Assembly: GCF_027942865.1 (NCBI RefSeq)
Contig: NC_134526.1
Location: forward strand, 19,325,784 to 19,389,783
Origin: Odontesthes bonariensis
Lineage: Eukaryota; Chordata; Actinopteri; Atheriniformes; Atherinopsidae
DNA length: 64,000 bases
Direction: 5' to 3'
Part shown: positions 31,520 to 42,969 of the stretch, piece by piece
Numbering within the stretch: the first letter of the stretch is position 1
How the letters are laid out: each line of letters opens with the position of its first letter
Notes under the pieces: generated by a model
The model's database searches: none
Seen by the model: the letters and a program-made list of their open reading frames with translations, nothing else
What the model was told of the DNA's origin: nothing
Program-made: the position numbers and the translations under genes

Positions 31520-33110
31520 CTAATATCTCTGACCATTCTGTGAAGTTCAAGTTATATTTTGGAAACATTAAAGTCCTTCTTCTGTGCATGATTCAACAAG
31601 CTCATCAGACGGGTTGAATGGATACAAGGTGGAAAAAAAAAATTATATGAAGTCATTTATTTCAAAAAGGGTATCTTTGGATTTATAGGATATGTTTTTC
31701 TGCCACTGCCCACTTATAGTTACATTTGTTGTGTATTTTGTCTTTGTACAGGCATGGAATGGGGTCAGTTAAGTGAGTTGTTTTTTGGATACCGACACAG
31801 TGGCATTAATTCAAAAAGAGCAGTTAAGAAAGCAGAAATCCAACAGCCAAATTTGAAAGGAAAATTTAAGGAGAAACAAACAGACAAGTACAAAAATAAG
31901 ATTTCTTTGTTAATATTTTTCTACTGTATGATGAGTTAGAAAAAAAAGGCTCACAGAGATGCAGCAGTTGACATTATTATAACAGGTAGCTTAAACTTAA
32001 GGCCCGATATTTTTTTATTTATGGAAATTTGATCAATTTGAAGTACTTCTAAGTTTTTATTAATTGTCCTCTCACAGTCAACCTTTCAATCAGTTGATTC
32101 AGTTGAAGTTGTTAAACTATGTAAATCATTGCTATATTCCAGCTTGTGCTAGATGTCAATAACAGGATCACCGTGTTGGACGTGATATCTTCTTGTTAAA
32201 ACTCAACATCATACCTTAAAGTGTTGAAGTAATGAGTAACTGATCATCTGATGAATGAGTAATGAGCGATTGAATCAATAATATATTGATGATGAATGGG
32301 GTAGGTGCTGTTTCCTTTCGTTTAAGACTGGTGATAACTGAGAATTGTTAATAGTACCTTCTTGTTTTCCTCATCATTGAGTTGCATTGCATCATTTGAA
32401 GTCATGAGTCTGTGAAGCACATTTATAAACACAATCACATGAGCAGAAAATGTGTCCTTCCTCGTTTTACTCAGCATTAGAACTGCATGAAAGATATACG
32501 GAGGCATTCATAAAAAAAAAACACATTGATATTATGTTTCTCTGAGTGGAGTCATTATGTTGATATATTGGCAGTTTGATGTTGCTGATTGATATATGAG
32601 TTCCAAAAGCTGGGAATGTGCTTTTATGTGTATTTACAACTTGTTGCCTTCATAATAAGAATATGAAAAAAGGTCATATGCCCTACAGTTTTGAGGACAT
32701 TTGGTCTTTACAGAAGGTCCTGACTAATAGGGTACTTTAGATTTATATGACTGTGCATTTATGTACAAAGTAAAAATTGAACATGAAGGCTTGTTTCTTT
32801 AACTCAGAGAAGAAGAGAGTCAAATTCAAATAAACTGCAGATGGAGTGTGGTTGTTTAATCTTGTTGTGTTACAGATTAAAGAAAGTTATGGTTTTTCTC
32901 ACTGACTGTATTGTCACATAAATTCAAGTGATATATGTATTATTATCTCTTCAATCAAAAGTTCTGTTCACATGTTCGAAGCCTGCTCAAATAAAAAAAA
33001 TGCTTCTGTTAACATCAGAATTAATAATGTTAGGTCAAATTTTAGGTACAGAAGATGAAAACACACTTTTCTCAGAGAGCTAGTCTGGAACTCCTTAGAA
33101 GTCTGAGGGC
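31520..33110. other. Gene-poor spacer between V18 and V19
   Basis: About 1.6 kb of AT-rich sequence. No V exon, RSS, RNA gene or clear transposon end was seen on either strand. Confidence 0.5.
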
Positions 33111-33152
33111 TCCTCCTCTGGTGGCTTCATGCAACAAATGTTCAGCCTGAGG

Positions 33153-33191
33153 GGTTTTTGTTCAGGTCTGCTGATGCTTTGTGTTACTGTG
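33153..33191 (-). other. RSS of V19
   Basis: Heptamer CACAGTA 33,185-33,191, 23-bp spacer, nonamer ACAAAAACC 33,153-33,161; CCACCAGAGG core 33,115-33,124 (28 bp away). Confidence 0.8.
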
Positions 33192-33633
33192 GGTGTCTCG
33201 CACAGTAATACACAGCAGTGTCTTCAGGCTGCACATTCTGTCCATTTAGAGTCACTGTGTTGCTGGAAGACTGCAAGTTCAAACTGAACTTGTTCTTCAG
33301 GGAATCCTTGTAGTAGGTGGTTTGTCCAACACGTGCACTGATTATGAATTCCACTCCTTTTCCTGCAGGCTGTCTGATCTAAGCTGTGTGGTGGCTACTC
33401 ACAGAATAAGAGACCTGACAGCTGATGGTCAGCTGTTGACCTGGCTGCACAGTCACAGAGGCTGGCTGTGTCAGCTGTTCACACTTTACACCTGTGGAGG
33501 AAAACATGTCGAATAGTAATTCAGTAACTGTGGTGAACAGCCAGTGTGATGTGATCATACTGTCAGTGTCTCTGCCTCAGTGAGACTCACAGCATCCAGC
33601 AGCCAGCAGCAGCAGCAGAGCTACAGAGAACAT
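33192..33633 (-). pseudogene. IGHV: V19: IGHV pseudogene, family B, Trp41 to stop
   Basis: Leader 33,591-33,633 and V exon 33,192-33,491 are complete. The invariant FR2 tryptophan codon TGG is TAG (plus-strand 'gatctaagc' at about 33,376-33,384). FR3 reads KNKFSLNLQSSSNTVTLNGQ and [12 protein letters not shown]. The CDR2 region (SARVGQTTYYK) is unlike other family B members. Octamer variant ATGCAAAG 33,729-33,736. Confidence 0.85.
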
Positions 33634-33739
33634 GTTGGTGCTGAAGGTGATCTGATGGGAGCTTCTCTTCTTCTGCTGTAACTGACAGCGTGACATCGAG
33701 TGATTATATTAGACTTCTGGGAAGTTGACTTTGCATCTG

Positions 33740-34150
33740 GAGAGCCACAAAAAAGATGGACATCCTGTCACAGACAATACAAATTTTGTTGTGAGCCTTT
33801 ACTTTGGTACATATTAAAAGAACAATCATTTAAAACACCTTTTTGAGTTTGCATTTTCACTTATTTCTTATAATTTCAAACCAAACTTAATATTTGACTA
33901 AATACATAAGTTGTCTGCCGTGTCATAATTAGCCATGTGTGCATTCTAAATTTAAGTTCCTTTGTGTAAGTTCGGCAGATCATTGCTGAACGTGATCTTG
34001 TCTCAATAACATTTTTTTGTTTTATGTGTTTATTCAGAATGTGGAATTATCATTTATTTTTGGTTCAGACACAGAGTCTGACCATGACCCACTACTGTGA
34101 CTTCATAATCTTTCTTTTTTCATCATTCTTTTGTGAAAAAAATCCATTGT
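33740..34150. other. Spacer upstream of V19
   Basis: No intact V exon; 33,960-34,020 resembles the family C 3' spacer. Confidence 0.4.
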
Positions 34151-34156
34151 TTTTAC

Positions 34157-34211
34157 CTCCTCACTTATTTGACAGGACGATAAAAACAACCACAAATTCA
34201 AGTCCGATCAT
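34157..34211 (-). pseudogene. IGHV: Orphan family C leader exon
   Basis: Exactly 55 bp with ATG and GT donor, reading MIGLEFVVVFIVLSNK then TGA. No V exon lies beneath it. Confidence 0.6.
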
Positions 34212-34429
34212 CGTCAAAGCCATTTGTGTCTGTGTCCAGATACAGTGTGTATGTTAGTTATACGGTGTGTTTTAAACTCTCTCATACGTAAATGTAAACG
34301 TATGTAAAGATGGACGCAATCAGCTCGTCAGGTTCCAAAGAGAAACATATCTCATCCAAATTCCTGCAATCTTTCATGGGTTCATTGTTTTATATTATCA
34401 TTACACAGTATACACAGTATTTTGTCTCA

Positions 34430-34720
34430 GTATACAGAGACAAAGATAAACTATTTAAGTATCTTTATTTCAGTCTCATGGATATTCACATTATTCTGAC
34501 AGGATGTTTTGTTTGTTTGCGGAATTTTAAAACTATATCATACATAGATGAAGTTGTGAATTTTGGATTAATCAGCAATGACTGACTGAATGTCTTTTAT
34601 TACATTGAGAGAAAAAAAGGTGAATTTATTAATTGATTACTTATATAAGTTATTGTCACATTTTCAGTATTATATAATGCATGCTTGACTTGCATTCAAA
34701 ATAATTACTTGTCTAAGAGC
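34430..34720. repeat. Spacer block repeated at 37,775-38,040
   Basis: Direct repeat ('gagacaaagataaactattt...') shared with the sequence just beyond V24, showing a local duplication within the single-copy region. Confidence 0.6.
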
Positions 34721-34765
34721 TCCTCCTCTGGTGGAAAAGTAATGATACAAGTGAAAGCTTTCAGG

Positions 34766-34804
34766 GGTTTTTGTTCAGGTCTCCTGATGCTTTGTGTTAC
34801 TGTG
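34766..34804 (-). other. RSS of V20
   Basis: Heptamer CACAGTA 34,798-34,804, 23-bp spacer, nonamer ACAAAAACC 34,766-34,774; CCACCAGAGG core 34,725-34,734 (31 bp away). Confidence 0.8.
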
Positions 34805-35001
34805 GGACTCTGGCACAGTAATACACAGCAGTGTCTTCAGGCTGCATATTCTGTCCATTTAGAGTCACTGTGTTGCTGGAAGAGTCTAAGTCGATACTGA
34901 ACTTGCTCTTTAGTGAATCTTTGTAATATGTGCTATATCCGATGTGCACGCTACCAATCCACTCCAGTCCTTTTCCTGCAGGCTGTCTGATCCAAGCTGT
35001 C
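34805..35001 (-). pseudogene. IGHV: V20: family B 3' half only
   Basis: FR3, CDR2 and FR2 ([14 protein letters not shown]) are in frame, ending in CDR1 at about 35,001. The sequence then jumps into the downstream spacer of the next unit ('ggttatctttcagtggat'), so FR1, intron, leader and promoter were deleted. Confidence 0.85.
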
Positions 35002-35249
35002 CTCCTTGGTTATCTTTCAGTGGATATACAGGTCAGTTGTAAATGTTCAAATAAATGCTATCATCTTTCGAAGATTATTATTTCAAAGTATTTGTAACTG
35101 TTAAACCAGCTGCACTTCAGTCTATGAAGAATATTCTGTAAAATCTATACTGTTTATATTCCGACTGTTACAGAAAACACATGAAAATATTAGTGGTCTG
35201 AGGGCTCCTCCTCTGGTGGTTTCATGCAACAAGTGTTCAATCTCTGAGA

Positions 35250-35288
35250 GGTTTTTGTTCAGGTCTGCTGATGCTTTGTGTTACTGTG
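35250..35288 (-). other. RSS of V21
   Basis: Heptamer CACAGTA 35,282-35,288, 23-bp spacer, nonamer ACAAAAACC 35,250-35,258; CCACCAGAGG core 35,210-35,219. Confidence 0.85.
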
Positions 35289-35720
35289 GGACTCTGGCAC
35301 AGTAATACACAGCAGTGTCTTCAGGCTGCACATTCTGTCCATTTAGAGTCACTGTCTTGCTGGAAGTGTCTAAGTCGATACTGAACTTGCTCTTCAGTGA
35401 ATCTTTGTAGTATGAATCTCCAGTATATTTCATCCCAATCCACTCCAGTCCTTTCCCTGCAGGCTGTCTGATCCAACCTGTGTAGCTGCCCACAGAATAA
35501 GAGACCTGACAGCTGATGGTCAGCTGTTGACCTGGCTGCCCAGTCAAAGCAGCTGGCTGTGTCAACTGTTCACACTTTACACCTGTAGAAGAAAACATGT
35601 TGAATAGTAATTCAGTAACTATGGTGAACAGTTAGTGTGGTGTGATCATACTGTCAGTGTCTCTGCCTCAGTGAGACTCACAGCATCCAGCAGCAGCAGC
35701 AGCAGAGCTACAGAGAACAT
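35289..35720 (-). pseudogene. IGHV: V21: family B, V exon intact but leader frameshifted
   Basis: V exon 35,289-35,582 is fully open (CDR1 SVGSYTG, CDR2 [19 protein letters not shown]). Leader exon 35,682-35,720 is 39 bp, against 43 bp in all other family B units: four bases are lost from the CTG/CAG run. Spliced normally it reads MFSVALLLLLLDA-V-stop. Octamer 35,807-35,814 and RSS are perfect. It could supply sequence by gene conversion but should not make a chain unless splicing shifts. Confidence 0.82.
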
Positions 35721-36416
35721 GTTGGTGTTGAAGGTGATCTGATGGGAGCTTCTCTTCTTCTGCTATAACTGACAGCGTGACATCAAGTGTTTATATCACT
35801 ATGTCAATTTGCATAACACCAAACTTGTCTTTCAAACAGCATGCAGCAATTCTTTTCTGGGTGAATTTATGATATTAATATGAAATACAGCAGATATGAT
35901 GCTCAAAAATTCTTCTTTTAGGTAGAGGGACGAGATGGGAGTGAATGAAAATATCAAGCTGTAGGCAGGTTTGTATGAACACAGATTAAGGCAAGAGTTG
36001 CAAATTCTTCATCAGTAAACCACAGATAACAGCAGGTAAACAGCAGCATGTTGTTGAAAGATGAAAAGATTAAATGAAAAGATAAGATAAGAACAAAAAT
36101 GACCGTGACCCATTTTCAAAACCCTTGATGTGAGCCGATTTTATTATCATACTTAAAATGTATGACTTATTGATTATTATTGGTTATCTTTCAGTAGATG
36201 TAAAGGTCAGTTGTAAATGTTGAAAAATATACAATCATCTTTCAAAGATTATTGTTTCAAAGTATTTGTAATCAGCTGCAGTTCAGTCTATGAAGAATAT
36301 TCTGTAAAATCTTTAGACTTTTCTGTTCTCACTGTTACAGCAAACACATGAAAATATTAGTGGTGTGAGGGCTCCTCCTCTGGTGGTTTCATGCAACGAG
36401 TGTTCAACCTCTGAGA

Positions 36417-36455
36417 GGTTTTTGTTCAGGTCTGCTGATGCTTTGTGTCACTGTG
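36417..36455 (-). other. RSS of V22
   Basis: Heptamer is the consensus CACAGTG (36,449-36,455), unlike CACAGTA of other family B units; 23-bp spacer; nonamer ACAAAAACC 36,417-36,425; CCACCAGAGG core 36,377-36,386. Confidence 0.87.
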
Positions 36456-36882
36456 ACTCTCTCGCACAGTAATACACAGCAGTGTCTTCAGGCTGCACAT
36501 TCTGTCCATTTAGAGTCACTGTGCTGCTGGAAGTGTCTAAGTCGATACTGAACTTGTTCTTCAGGGAATCTTTGTAGTGAGTGCCTCCAGTATTTCTCAT
36601 CCCAATCCACTCCAGTCCTTTCCCTGCAGGCTCTCTGATCCAACCTGTCCAGTAGCCCAGAGAATAAGAGACCTGACAGCTGATGGTCAGACGTTGGCCT
36701 GGCTGCACAGTCACAGAGGCTGGCTGTGTCAGCTGTTCACACTTCACACCTGTGGTGGAAAATATTAAATCCATATTAACAGTGAACAGTCAGCATGGTG
36801 TGATCATACTGTCAGTGTCTCTGCCTCAGTGAGACTCACAGCATCCAGCAGCCAGCAGCAGCAGCAGAGCTACAGAGAACAT
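36456..36882 (-). CDS. IGHV: V22: IGHV segment, family B, intact
   Basis: Leader 36,840-36,882, V exon 36,456-36,749. CDR1 is one residue short (SLGYWTG); FR2 [14 protein letters not shown] has Q to E; CDR2 MRNTGGTH; FR3 [12 protein letters not shown]. Perfect octamer 36,969-36,976. Confidence 0.92.
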
Positions 36883-37019
36883 GTTGGTGTTGAAGGTGAT
36901 CTGATGGGAGCTTCTCTTCTTCTGCTGTAACTGACAGCGTGACATCAAGTCTTTATATCACTATGTCAATTTGCATAACACCAAACTTGTCTTTTAAACA
37001 GCATTTTGAATCAATATAA

Positions 37020-37520
37020 TTTATAATTCATTGGAAGTAATTTGCTGAGGTTTTGTGCAGACTGGATCCCTCCTGTGTGACTGGCTTGACATGTAAACAA
37101 ACTTCCTCAGAAAAGTATATCCCACAGAATTAATTCCTTTTCTTCAATCTTATTTATATGTTTAGATAAATTAGGTTACATCTAAGTTTTACATCAATCT
37201 TCTTTCTTAAAGAAAAACAAACATAACAAATATGCATTGAGATCTTGATTATTGATATTTTTTAGAATGAATGACATATTCTGCTGACTAATTTATTACA
37301 TTAGACATCCTCTTTCTTTGTATCCTTCATATTTTTAAGACATCATTGTACACCTGCAGTTATAAACCATTGTCAGAAATATCTACAAGTATAGAGAGAA
37401 TCCACTTAGTTCTAATTTATTAAAACTCAGCGCTCAGTAACAAGTGTAGTTTTTGGGTCATTGTTCTGAGCATTAGAATATGGGTCTTTGCCCGCCTGTA
37501 AGTTATTCTGAGGTTAACTG
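37020..37520. other. Spacer between V22 and V23
   Basis: AT-rich; nothing recognised. Confidence 0.45.
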
Positions 37521-37560
37521 TCAGATATTTTTGTAAAGCCTTTCCAACTACCTTCTGTCC

Positions 37561-37745
37561 ATGGCACAGTAATACACAGCAGAGTCCTCTGGTTGTAGCT
37601 TGGACAGTCTCAAATAAACACCGTGCTGTTGCTGTCATCTCTACTTATTTCAATATGTCCTCTCACTCTGCTGGCATCAGGGTTACGACTCAAATCAGAC
37701 CTACCAACTCCTATCCATCCCAGTGCTTTCCTGCAGACTGTGTTA
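37561..37745 (-). pseudogene. IGHV: V23: family D 3' half
   Basis: Open from FR2 (KALGWIG) through FR3 (RGHIEISRDDSN, then [13 protein letters not shown]), but CDR1, FR1 and leader are missing, replaced by the spacer repeat at 37,770. A nonamer-like 'atttttgt' lies about 30 bp downstream; the heptamer is poor. Confidence 0.75.
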
Positions 37746-38088
37746 GGCCTGCAACTGAATAACTCAGCATCCAGAGACAAAAATAAACTATTTAAGTATC
37801 TTTATTTCAGTCTCAAATTCACTTTAATTAGTCTGACACAATGTTTTGTTTGTTTGCAGAATTTTATAAAACTATATCATAAATAGATCAAGTTCTAAAT
37901 TAATCAGCAATCATGATTGACTGAAACTCTTTTATTACATTGAGAACAAAAAAAGGGAATTTTAAAGTTATTGTCACATGTTCAGTATTATATGATGCAT
38001 GCATGACTTTTAACATTCAAAATAATTACTTGTCTAAGAGCTCCTCCTCTGGTGGATAAGTAATGATACAAGTGTTCAGCATCTGAGA

Positions 38089-38127
38089 GGTTTTTGTTCA
38101 AGTCTGCTGATGCTTTGTGTTACTGTG
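38089..38127 (-). other. RSS of V24
   Basis: Heptamer CACAGTA 38,121-38,127, 23-bp spacer, nonamer ACAAAAACC 38,089-38,097; CCACCAGAGG core 38,046-38,055 (33 bp away). Confidence 0.85.
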
Positions 38128-38564
38128 GTTCTCTGGCACAGTAATACACAGCAGTGTCTTCAGGCTGCACATTCTGTCCATTTAGAGTCACTGTGTTGCT
38201 GGAAGAGTCAGCGTTGATACTGAACTTATTCTTTAGAGAATCTTTGTAGTCTGAGGTACATCCACTACATGCTCTACCAATCCACTCCAGTCCTTTCCCT
38301 GCAGGCTGTCTGATCCAAGCTGTCCAGTAGGTGCTCAGAGAATAAGAGACCTGACAGGTGATGGTTAGACGTTGGCCTGGCTGTACAGTCACAGAGGCTG
38401 GTTGTGTCAGCTGTTCACACTTTACACCTGAAGAAGAAAACATGCTGGATATCAGTTTAAGAACATTAACAGCCAGTGTGTGTGATCATACTGTCAGTGT
38501 CTCTGCCTCAGTGAGACTCACAGCATCCAGCAGCCAGCAGCAGCAGCAGAGCTACAGAGAACAT
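38128..38564 (-). CDS. IGHV: V24: IGHV segment, family B, two cysteines in CDR2
   Basis: Leader 38,522-38,564, V exon 38,128-38,427, all canonical motifs present ([35 protein letters not shown]). CDR1 SLSTYWTA. CDR2 reads RACSGCTSDYK, with two extra cysteines three residues apart, found in no other unit here. Octamer variant ATGCAAAG 38,639-38,646. Confidence 0.92.
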
Positions 38565-38659
38565 GATGGTGTTGAAGGTGATCTGATGTCATTGATTGGA
38601 TCAGAATCAGCTCTTTATGGCATCATTGAGGAAGTTCACTTTGCATAGAAAAGGACAGA

Positions 38660-40500
38660 GACAGGTTATAATGCAGCTATGTGCTGCTGGGGAGTCTGAT
38701 TTGTAAGGTACCCTTTGTTAACACATGGGGCACGTGTTAAGGACACTATCATATTGTTCCTGTAGAGTACAACAGATTTGGTTTTTGTCTTATTTCAGTT
38801 TGTACTTAATAACACAAATAGATATTGAGCTTTCCAGTCTGAAAGAATATTTTTCTAATTGTCTTAAAACTCCCTTTAAAGGTGTTAGAATGTCGCAGCA
38901 AACAAATCACTTACTTACATGTTACAATGCGTGTGAGAGAGATATGTTAACAAATATAGTTTTGAAAAAGTCTTGCGGCTGTTATTATGTGTAATCTTTG
39001 TCTGTATGCTGTAGGTGAGGGATGTACTGTAGCATTGACATCTCATCATATTACAGATCTGTTATATCCTGTGGATTTTGTAGAAATGAAAATCAAGGTA
39101 TTCGTAAAGCCTCTCTCGTCACAAACGTTTTCTTCCATTACTGACTGACTGTTTGTCAGTAATGTCTGATGAAATTTATAAAAGCAAGAAGCAAAAATCT
39201 TGATCCTTCAATGCTATGTAGATCAAAAGAGACAAGTCAGGAGGACAGAAGTGCAGTACACTGTTCCCACTGTTTATGGAGCACATTTCTGATTCAATGA
39301 GGTTTTCTTCTTCAAATTCCTTCATATTCCTTTTCTGTTTCAATGCTGCATTATCATCTTTTTAATGACTATCCTTTAACCCAGCATTGCATATTATTAA
39401 TTAAAATAAATTTTATGGTAACTTTTAATCATTCGTATGAAACACTGATAACTTCACATTAGTATATTCAAAATCCCTCCTTCTAAATCCACAGAGGAAA
39501 ATATCAATTTGAATAGAAGAAAGATTGATACTTTTCGGTAGCATTAACACAGCAATTAAAGCTGATTCTTCAAAACCGAAAAGTTGTCAGATAGCCCACT
39601 GACTTTTTTGGAATTCTAAAACTTTATGATATATTTTTCTAGCTATGAAATAAACAAAGTAATAGCCAGCATGACATTATCCATCCTTCCATCCATTTTC
39701 TATACCCGCTTAATCCAATTTAGGGTCACGTGGGGCTGGAGCCTATCCCAGCTGTCATTGGGTGAGGGGCAGGGTACACCCTGGACAGGTCGCCAGCCCA
39801 TCACAGGGCCTAGCATGATATTATATCGTTTAGAAAAAAGACACATACCTAATTATTTCATTGGGAAATAATGTTCTGAACAGAACATGGAGGAAGTTGA
39901 AAGAGCAAAATAAGTTTTCATGAGGTTTGTCATGTGTTCATACGCTATCTGCTTTTATAAAGTTTGTTTTTGTAGAAAAATTGTAAAAATAAGAATGAAA
40001 AATAAGCCTCAGTATTGTTGTATTCCACCATAATTGGTGTCTTATAGTTTGATCACAAACATTGACTCCTGTTTCTGCCCTTTTGTTATCATTTGTTTTG
40101 TTGTTCATTTTCTTTTTTCAAGGTATATTAAAGTTTTCTGCCCAGAAACCTTCACCTCTTCTCAGGTAAACTGTATGATTCCCTTTTACAACCTTCCCAA
40201 TTTGTTTGTACTTGCTCCAAAATTCAGACACACCTGCCTTTGAACAACCAGCATCTTTTGCCCCTCTCCAAGTTGAAGTACTCTCTGGAAGAAGTTGTGT
40301 AATCCTTTCCATTGTTTCCACAGAAAGCTCTGTGGTTTGGGCATCTTTCTTTCAAATCAACCAGGTGCCACGACCTGTTAAACTTTGCCAGAAATTGAGG
40401 CCCAAAGATTACTGAGAAATTTGGAATGGAAGTTTTGTGTTATCTTTGATATCATAATTTTGTCAAGTGTTCTCCCATGTTGTGCAAGTTAGAAGATGTT
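38660..40500. other. Gene-poor spacer between V24 and V25
   Basis: No V exon. Contains the retroposon at 39,681-39,811. 39,225-39,285 weakly resembles the region upstream of family D leaders. Small ORFs there show no family resemblance. Confidence 0.5.
39668..39824 (-). mobile_element. Short GGAT-tailed retroposon
   Basis: Insert 39,681-39,811 of the common fish repeat with 'gctggagcctatcccagctg' and a (GGAT)-type 3' tail on the minus strand. It is flanked by 13-bp direct repeats agcatgacattat / agcatgatattat, one mismatch, indicating retroposition. Confidence 0.7.
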
Positions 40501-40582
40501 TCTCTTTGGCCTGAAATCATTGGTGGTCTAAGAGCTCCTCCTCTGGTAGAGAAGTAATAATACAAGTGTTCAGCATCTGAGA

Positions 40583-40621
40583 GGTTTTTGTTCAGGTCTG
40601 CTGATGCTTTGTGTTACTGTG
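40583..40621 (-). other. RSS of V25
   Basis: Heptamer CACAGTA 40,615-40,621, 23-bp spacer, nonamer ACAAAAACC 40,583-40,591. The adjacent core is CTACCAGAGG (40,540-40,549), one mismatch. Confidence 0.85.
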
Positions 40622-41058
40622 GTTCTCTGGCACAGTAATACACAGCAGTGTCTTCAGCCTGCATATTCTGTCCATTTAGAGTCACTGTTTTCCTGGAAGA
40701 GTCAAAGGTGATGCTGAACTTGTTCTTCAGTGAATCTTTGTAATGGGTGTTAAATCCATCACCTGCTCTACCAATCCATTCCAGTCCTTTTCCTGCAGGC
40801 TGTCTGATCCAAGCTGTTGGATAGCTGCTGAGAGAATAAGAGACCTGACAGGTGATGGTTAGACGTTGGCCTGGCTGTACAGTCACAGAGGCTGGTTGTG
40901 TCAGCTGTTCACACTTTACACCTGAAGAAGAAAACATGCTGGATATCAAATTAAGAACATTAACAGCCAGTGTGTGTGATCATACTGTCAGTGTCTCTGC
41001 CTCAGTGAGACTCACAGCATCCAGCAGCCAGCAGCAGCAGCAGAGCTACAGAGAACAT
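40622..41058 (-). CDS. IGHV: V25: IGHV segment, family B, intact
   Basis: Leader 41,016-41,058, V exon 40,622-40,921. CDR1 SLSSYPTA, CDR2 RAGDGFNTH, FR2 [16 protein letters not shown]3 TFDSSRKTVTLNGQNMQ (M and A variants) then [12 protein letters not shown]. Perfect octamer 41,156-41,163. Promoter side is nearly identical to V3/V6/V31, while the 3' side resembles V24, suggesting past exchange. Confidence 0.92.
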
Positions 41059-41421
41059 GTTGGAGTTGAAGGTGATCTGATGTCTCGACTTCTCTTGTTT
41101 TACTGCAAACGTGAGCAAGACGCCAAGTCTTTATGTCAGGCTCTCAGGAAGTTCAATTTGCATAAGCTTTATATTGAAAGGCTAAAACAGAAAGTTTCCC
41201 GCCTCAGGTTGCTGTTTGGAGTTATGTTGTGATGTATGGGTTAAATATTCTATATGCAGCACATTGTTATCTATATTTTTTATTTGTGAAACTTTTTAAA
41301 CTGTTCAGATAAGTCAGTGTAGAACAATACAATCAAAACACATAAATTAACAGAATATGTGATACCTATAGTCTCAATATATTTGTACATATTTATCAGT
41401 TTCTCTCTCCTGTGTCACAGT

Positions 41422-41690
41422 GTCTCTCAAGCACAAGAACTCCCGGCAGAATCTTCTGAATGTGTGCAGGTCAGTCCGTGGGACCCTCCAGGCCTTTTAA
41501 CCACTGGGTCAGACTCAGTCAGTGTTCGACCATAAGTACCTAAACAAAGACAACTCATTATTTATGGAGAAGTGTTCATTCTTCCACTAGCACAGTTTTC
41601 ATATATTCGTACATACATTTGTAAGAAGATGTGTTATTCTTACCTGTCCATTTAACTGAGAGATTAAGAAAGACAACCCATTTCATTGAT
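41422..41690 (-). pseudogene. IGHV: V26: family C fossil with internal deletion
   Basis: Same FR3-FR1 junction as V4 (41,422-41,539) with the degraded leader at about 41,645-41,690. Confidence 0.7.
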
Positions 41691-41814
41691 GACATACAGA
41701 TTTACATACCCATAAAACTCAGCAGCAGCAATCAACTGCAGCCTCTACTGAGACGTGTGTGTGTTTTGTTGGTTTTCTGTAAAGTTTCTTTATTAAAATG
41801 AACCACTGCGTTTC

Positions 41815-41910
41815 TGATACATTAATACAGAGTGCAGAGTTCTCTGGTCTTAGGTTGGACTGTCTCAGATGCTCCATGCTGTTATCAGCAGGTGTTATAT
41901 CTTTAGATTT
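41815..41910 (-). pseudogene. IGHV: Family D FR3 fragment
   Basis: Copy of the 5195-5300 fragment. Confidence 0.6.
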
Positions 41911-42348
41911 TTTTTTTCGTCAAGTTTTGAGCTTTTTTTTAACAAGTGATTATAAATTAATACTAAGAAATAGTAAGTAGTAATGCAAGTGTACGCTGAT
42001 ACAATAATACTGGAGGTTCTGTTCAGGTCTCCTGATACTTTGAGCTGCAGAGGATTATCTTTTAAAATACACCTGCTTACGTTTTCTTTTTTTACAAATT
42101 TCATAAAATTTCTAATAATGTTCAAAGGCAATCTGTCAAAATATATAATTTACTGAAGCTATCATGGCCAATATTTTAAATTCTTCAAATTAAATTTCCG
42201 TGTGTTTGATTGAATTTAGAACAACGCTGCACAGGATCGTGTCTGAATGAAGCAGTTTGATTGATGTGTTGACTGAAGATGTTGAATTGCAGTTTATTTC
42301 TGGGAGTGATAAAGACAAAAGGCAAACTGTGACTTCATTCTGTTGATG

Positions 42349-42386
42349 AGTTTTTGTACAGTGTTTATGCCTCTTGTGTCACTGTG
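42349..42386 (-). other. RSS of V27 (22-bp spacer)
   Basis: Heptamer CACAGTG 42,380-42,386, nonamer ACAAAAACT 42,349-42,357. Confidence 0.75.
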
Positions 42387-42827
42387 GCTCTCGAGCACAG
42401 TAATAAACAGCAGAATCCTCCGTGGTCAAACTGTTCATCTGCAGATACACCTGCTGTCTGCTGTTGTCTCTGGAGATGGTAAACCGACCTTTCACTGACT
42501 GAGAGTAGTAGATGTAGCTACTGCTATCACTGATGGTAGAAATCCACTCCAGTCCTTTTCCAGCTGCCTGTCTGATCCAAGCGTTCCAGTAATGGCCACT
42601 AAACCCTGCATATGTGCAGGTCAGTTTGTGGGATTCTCCAGGCCTTTTAACCACTGGTTCAGACTCAGTCAGCGTTTGACTATCAGTACCTGCACACATA
42701 CAACTCATTAGCTACTGTGAAGCAGCCATTTTGTCTTATTTATGAATTTATGATAAGATATGCTGTCCTTACCAGCCCAGTTAACTGAGAGGAAGAGAAA
42801 ACCAATCACAACCTCAGGTCTGATCAT
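42387..42827 (-). CDS. IGHV: V27: IGHV segment, family C, intact
   Basis: Leader 42,773-42,827, V exon 42,387-42,689. Mature start [13 protein letters not shown] (G to S); CDR1 [12 protein letters not shown]2 [10 protein letters not shown]2 [16 protein letters not shown]3 [12 protein letters not shown]. Octamer variant ATGCAAAG 42,930-42,937. Confidence 0.92.
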
Positions 42828-42969
42828 TGTAAAAGCCACTTGTCAGACTCCAGTCTACAGTGTGTATGTCAGTGAATGAGTACATGTCTGAAACTTTGTA
42901 ACATATATGTAAAGATGGAAGAGATCAGACTTTGCATTAACTCCTCCTCCTCATAGAGAAACACACCCC

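Noticed and set aside
32322..32507. Small minus-strand ORF in the V18-V19 spacer
   Set aside because: Length expected by chance in AT-rich sequence; no motif.
38725..38994. 89-codon plus-strand ORF in the V24-V25 spacer
   Set aside because: No similarity to any family I know and no supporting signals.
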